Shown piece after piece: positions 60,293 through 64,000 of a DNA stretch of 64,000 nt (positions within the stretch are counted from its first letter, which is position 1; each line of letters begins with the position of its first letter). The stretch comes from Chelydra serpentina (lineage: Eukaryota; Chordata; Testudines; Chelydridae): assembly GCA_037349315.1 (NCBI GenBank), contig JBAIAC010000057.1, positions 4,278,001 to 4,342,000 of the forward strand. The letters run 5' to 3'. Under the pieces are notes generated by a model. That model saw nothing but the letters and a program-made list of their open reading frames with translations. It ran no database searches and had not been told where the DNA came from. Made by a program: the position numbers and the translations under genes.

Positions 60293-60470
60293 AGTTGCCA
60301 CCTAGGAGCAGCAGGGACATTTGCTGCTTCTGCGGAGCCAGGGAGGGAGCCTGCTGGTCCCGTGCCAACTGGACTTTTAATGGCCTGGTCAGCGGTGCCG
60401 ACTGGAGCCGCCAGGGTCCCTTTTCGACCAGGCGTTCCAGTCGAAAACCGGACACCTGGCAACCCTATTA
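60293..60470. mobile_element. Internally deleted hAT-like element, inverted relative to 60897-61702
   Basis: 'gtgccaactggacttttaat', 'cagcggtgccgactggagcc' and 'gacacctggcaacccta' are the reverse complement of the left part of 60897-61702. The left end (GAGTTGCCA) and right end (TGGCAACCCTA) give short inverted ends. No exact target duplication was found. Confidence 0.65.
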
Positions 60471-61885
60471 AAGATTTGTATTGGGAGATATCAGAAATGC
60501 CGGTTTCTAGAGGTTTCCGGTTGGTAAAGTGCCAGATAACACAGCTTTTACTGTACATAGGTGAAACCAGACAATCACTGCACTCGTGAATGAACTCGCA
60601 CAGAAAAACGATAAAAGACAAAAGCAACATATCACCCTGGGCAAACATTTCTCACAAAACGATCACTCCATATCTGACCTCAGTATTCATTCTGAAAGGA
60701 AACCTGCATTACACTTTCAAAAGACAAGCCTGGGAGCTTAAATTCAGAACTTTGTTGGACACTAAAAATCCTGGTCTTAATAAAGAAACTGGATTTATGG
60801 TTTATTACAACAATCTGGAACCCACGAACCTCGCTTTTTCTGTACTATGACTGCAGGTGTGTTAACAGGCCAATTCATTTTGAATGGCCCCTTAGATACG
60901 GTTGCCAGGTGTCTGTTTTTTGACCGGAATACCAGGTCAAAAAGGGACCCTGGTGGCTTTGGTCAGCACCGCTGACTGGGCCATTAAAAGTCCAGTTGGC
61001 ATGGGGCTGGCAGGCTTCCTACCCGGTTCTGCGCAGCTCCCCAGAAGCAAAGACATGTCCCTTGGCTCCTAGATGGAGGGACGGCCAGGGGGCCTCTGCG
61101 CGCTGCCCCCGCCCTGAGCGCCGGCTCTGCAGCTCCCATTGGGTGGGAACCGCAGCCAATGGGAGCTGCGGGGGTGGCACCTGCAGGTGGAGGCAGCGTG
61201 CAGAGCCGCCTGGCCAGCCCTGAGCTGAGGGACATGTCACCGCTTCCAGGAGCCACCCAAGGCACGTGCTGCCCAGAGCCTACACCCCAAACCTCCTCCC
61301 CTGCCCTGAGCTCCCTCCCGCACTCCAAACCGTTTGTCCCCAGCTAGGAACCTTCTCCTGCACCCCAAACCCCTCATCCCTGCCCCCACCCCAGAGCTCC
61401 AGATGGAGCTCTCACTCCCCCCCACCTGAACCCCCACCCCAGCCTGGAGCCCCTTCCCAAACTCTGAACCCCTTGGACCCATTCCGGAGCCCCCTCCTGC
61501 ACACCAGACCCTCATTCCTGGCCCTACCCCAGAGCCCTCACCCAGTCCCGAACTCCAACCGCTGCCCAGAGAAAACCAGCAAGTGAGGGTGGGGGAGAGC
61601 AATCGACAGAGACGGGGGGATGGAGTGTACGGGAGCGGGGCCTCGGGGAAGGGGTGGGGCAAGGACGTTCGGTTTTGTGCGATTAGAAAGTTGGCAACCC
61701 TACCCCTAGAATGTGTTAACTACTTATTCTAAACAGTCTGGTTCACCTTTTAGTTAACGCCCTGAGTATCTCTCCCAGACCCGAAGAAGAGCTCTGTGCA
61801 GCGCGAAAGTTTGTCTCTCTCACCAACGGAAGTCGGTCCAACAAAAGATATTACCTCCCCTGCCTTGTCTCTCTGGGTTCAACAG
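60471..61885 (+). mobile_element. Penelope-like element 3' part (GIY-YIG plus terminal region), split by a hAT-like element
   Basis: From about 60525 the plus strand reads a GIY-YIG endonuclease C-terminal region: VKCQITQLLLYIGETRQSLHS, a stop, then MNSHRKTIKDK, ending with RQAWELKFRTLLDTKNPGLN, KETGFMVYYNN and a stop at 60850. An in-frame TGA at 60587 breaks it. It matches the left-edge PLE (YVGETKQSLHS, NSHRK). After the insert at 60897-61702 the terminal region continues ('atgtgttaactacttattct', 'ctcccagacccgaagaag', 'accaacggaagtcggtcc'). A hammerhead-like order survives there, but its core is changed (CCGAAGA at 61781). Confidence 0.8.
60897..61702. mobile_element. 806-bp hAT-like non-autonomous element with minisatellite-like interior
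   Basis: The ends TACGGTTGCCAG and, on the other strand, TAGGGTTGCCAA match at 10 of 12 positions. It is flanked by CCCTTAGA (60889-60896) and CCCCTAGA (61703-61710), an 8-bp duplication with one change, as in hAT transposons. The interior is G+C-rich, and 61260-61560 is a drifting repeat of 'ctgcaccccaaacccctcat'-type units that gives a proline-rich but meaningless open frame. Confidence 0.8.
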
Positions 61886-63687
61886 TGTCCTGCACCTAAG
61901 CGTGGCTCTATAGATTCTAGCCGCTAGGCCGCGCTGCTCTCCGTGGTCAGCTGGACCGGTCATCTCCTATGGCTCCTCTAGTTGCCGGGAAGGCGGGACT
62001 TCCGCTGTCAATGATCTGGGCAGAACCCTGTCTGGGCTAGTGTGGGGTAAGCAGACCCCGTCACAGTCCCTTTTGTCCTTAAAGAGTAGGATTTTCAAAG
62101 GAGTCTAAGGGATTTAGGTGGCCACATCTCATTGAAATTCACTAGGAGTTGGGTGCTACACTCCTTCAGAATTTCCCTGGAATTTTCAAAGAAGCCTATG
62201 AGCTTCAGAGGACGCGTGAACATGGAAAAAAAAGGTTTAAAAATAAAACTAAATTTGTCATAACAGACTTCTTAAATTTAAACCTTTAAAACCAGGTCAG
62301 ATTAGGTTCCGATCTAATTCTGGGTGCAAACCTGGGTCAGTTAATTTGATATCAAGTGGGATTTCCCATTTATAGCTCCAGTAGAATATTCTGAAATATG
62401 TTTCAGTAGATTCTGTTTGCTAAAATGCATGCATGCCTTCGGAGAGAAAAGTCTTGTCCAGCTTGTTTGCTGAGTGTAAATGGAACTGATAGGTTTATGA
62501 CTTTAGTAGGCGGTTTAGTAAAAATTCAGTAAGCCAGCTGAAGAAGTCGAGAACATTTGTGATGCTGCATTTTAAGCGTATCAAATATGCATTAGCTCAT
62601 TAAAAGTGTCCTGTCCTATTATAATTCAAACAGCTGCTTAGAGTGTGCTGTGCCCTAAACATTCTTAAGAGCTGTTCAAGAGCATTTTAAAATGTTTTAA
62701 CAATAATATCAAGCTCATCAAACTGACGAGCAAGTTGGGCAAACTATGTATCTATCTATATCTATAAATTGAGTGTTGGAAGCCGTTAATGTGTGTTAAG
62801 TGATTTTTAAATAAAGTTTTTAAAAATAGGGGGCTAGGTTTTTCGATGGAGCCGCACCGATTTCCACCAGAATGTTTTTAAGATTCATGCAGCATCAAGA
62901 GGCAGAATTTTGTAGGATTTTCTTTTCTCCCTGGGAAAAAACACCTGGGCCATGCTGGAGGTGGCCGTCCTTCTGCAGGAATGCCTCTCTACCATCAATT
63001 GCCTCTGCTCAGACCTTTGCATGCATTATTGAAGCAGCTAATGGCCTCATCCCGTCTCCGTCGTATCTTTCTGCCTTTCTGCTGGGCATGTGGCTTTCAG
63101 AGAGCTAGCCGACAGGGTAGCAGCATCGCTTCTACATTCATTGCCTTTCCGGTGTCCTCAAGGGGTTATTGAAGAGAATAGTTTGAAATAAGTCTGTGCG
63201 TATCTGCACATGCCAGCAAATGAGTGAATCGTTCTTATCCTTTGTGGCCAGAACCCATTCACACTCCAACAGGTAAGAAGAGCTCCTGTAGTCTCAATGT
63301 ACTGGGAAGAAAAAAGCATCCTTATGCTTCTCCCCTTATCCCTCATCCCATTTTAGCACCAGGGCTGCCCATCTCCAGGAATCAGAGGCCAAACAGACTC
63401 ATGTTTCTTGCATGGGCCAGGGCTGTCGAAGCTACCCCTGCTACCTTTATCTCGGATGAGTTAATATGTAGCAGAGAGGATCCTCTGGGTAAAAAACAAC
63501 AACCACCCAGAAGAACCAGGGCCTAACATGCATGGTCAATGGGGATATCATACCTTGGAGACTGACAGGTTGTGCAAACCCTACATGGGTCAGGGGAAAG
63601 GTCAGTGGGCTGCGGGGAGCCCTATCAGCCATTCTCTGTGACACCCCAAACTCAGGTTATTCCCTGGCTGAGAGGGAGAGCAGGCTG
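61886..63687. other. Intronic sequence, nothing recognised
   Basis: 62220-62860 is AT-rich and free of recognisable transposons. A 'tctatctatatctata' run lies near 62752. Family-C-like 'aggattttcaaaggagtcta' wording near 62090-62215 suggests an old palindromic repeat. No gene was supported. Confidence 0.5.
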
Positions 63688-63977
63688 CAGGGGCGGCTCC
63701 ACGCACCAGCGCAGCAAGCGCGTGCCTGGGGTGGCAAGCCGCGGGGTGGGGTGGCGCTCTTCCCTGCCAGCGCCCAGCCAGGGCAGCGGGGCCACGGACA
63801 TGCCGCCCTCCCTGCTGGCGCCGGGAGCGGGGCCGCGGGCATGCTGCCCTCCCCGCGGCGCTCCTCTGGCCAGGGGAGCGCAGGGCCGTGGGCAGGCATG
63901 CTGCATTCCCCGCCGGCGCCCCGGCCGGGGGAGAGGCTTTTTCACCTGGGGCGGCAAAAAAGCCGGAGCCAGCCCTG
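63688..63977. mobile_element. CpG-rich hAT-type non-autonomous transposon
   Basis: The 290-bp element starts CAGGGGCGGCTCCA and ends CCGGAGCCAGCCCTG. These are inverted ends of the CAGGG...CCCTG hAT form. Both sides carry GCAGGCTG (63680-63687 and 63978-63985), a perfect 8-bp duplication. High CpG content and the intact duplication suggest a fairly young insertion. The interior is highly G+C-rich, with no coding capacity. Confidence 0.9.
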
Positions 63978-64000
63978 GCAGGCTGTTAGCCATCGCTGTG

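Noticed and set aside
61237..61662. Proline-rich and glycine-rich open frames on both strands
   Set aside because: They arise from drifting GC-rich tandem units inside the hAT-like element. Both strands being open is a composition effect.
63652..63993. 113-codon minus-strand frame near the right edge
   Set aside because: It coincides with the CpG-rich hAT element at 63688-63977, whose ends and duplication are clear.

Overview
The window is a stretch of vertebrate nuclear genome, almost entirely intronic. It contains one recognisable protein-coding exon, at 52981-53175 on the plus strand. That exon encodes a single Sushi/CCP domain of a CSMD-family protein. The wording of the domain fits CSMD2 best, and its position (the residues LPS directly before the first Sushi cysteine) suggests the exon that follows the first CUB domain. 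On that reading, 1-52980 is the 3' part of a long upstream intron and 53176-64000 is the start of the next intron. I found no other exon, no RNA gene and no nested gene.

The organism is most likely a cryptodiran turtle. A tRNA-derived SINE with a CR1-like tail sits at 15672-15840 and looks like the tortoise Pol III SINE of hidden-necked turtles. Around it are CR1 3' ends, MIR/CORE-SINE copies with the sauropsid 3' end, 5S-rRNA-derived SINE copies, Penelope-like elements (PLEs), and several hAT-type and hairpin-forming non-autonomous DNA elements. This mix is typical of turtles and their archosaur relatives.

Layout: 1-1650 is a decayed minus-strand PLE (reverse transcriptase and GIY-YIG remnants) carrying a solo LTR at 394-808. 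The region 1.7-34 kb is intron with scattered SINE, CR1 and MITE copies. It includes a 196-bp inverted-dimer element at 7247-7442 that carries a hammerhead-ribozyme-like core. The region 34-53 kb holds two larger LTR-like or unclassified repeats (34316-35480 and 51377-52559), further hammerhead-type PLE termini (38795-39005 and 42865-42967) and more MIR copies. After the exon, 53.2-64 kb contains a perfect 62-bp direct repeat, a MITE with 16-bp perfect terminal inverted repeats, a second PLE fragment (60471-61885) split by an 806-bp hAT-like element, and a CpG-rich hAT-like element with a perfect 8-bp target-site duplication near the right edge.

The most interesting theme is the PLE/hammerhead group. 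The window holds a PLE coding 3' end joined, through a datable nested insertion, to a terminal region with a hammerhead-like fold. It also holds very short units (about 100-200 bp) of a related terminal repeat with their own target-site duplications, which looks like non-autonomous, retrozyme-like mobilisation. All family names come from pattern recognition by eye. No database search was possible, and repeat boundaries are approximate unless target-site duplications are given.
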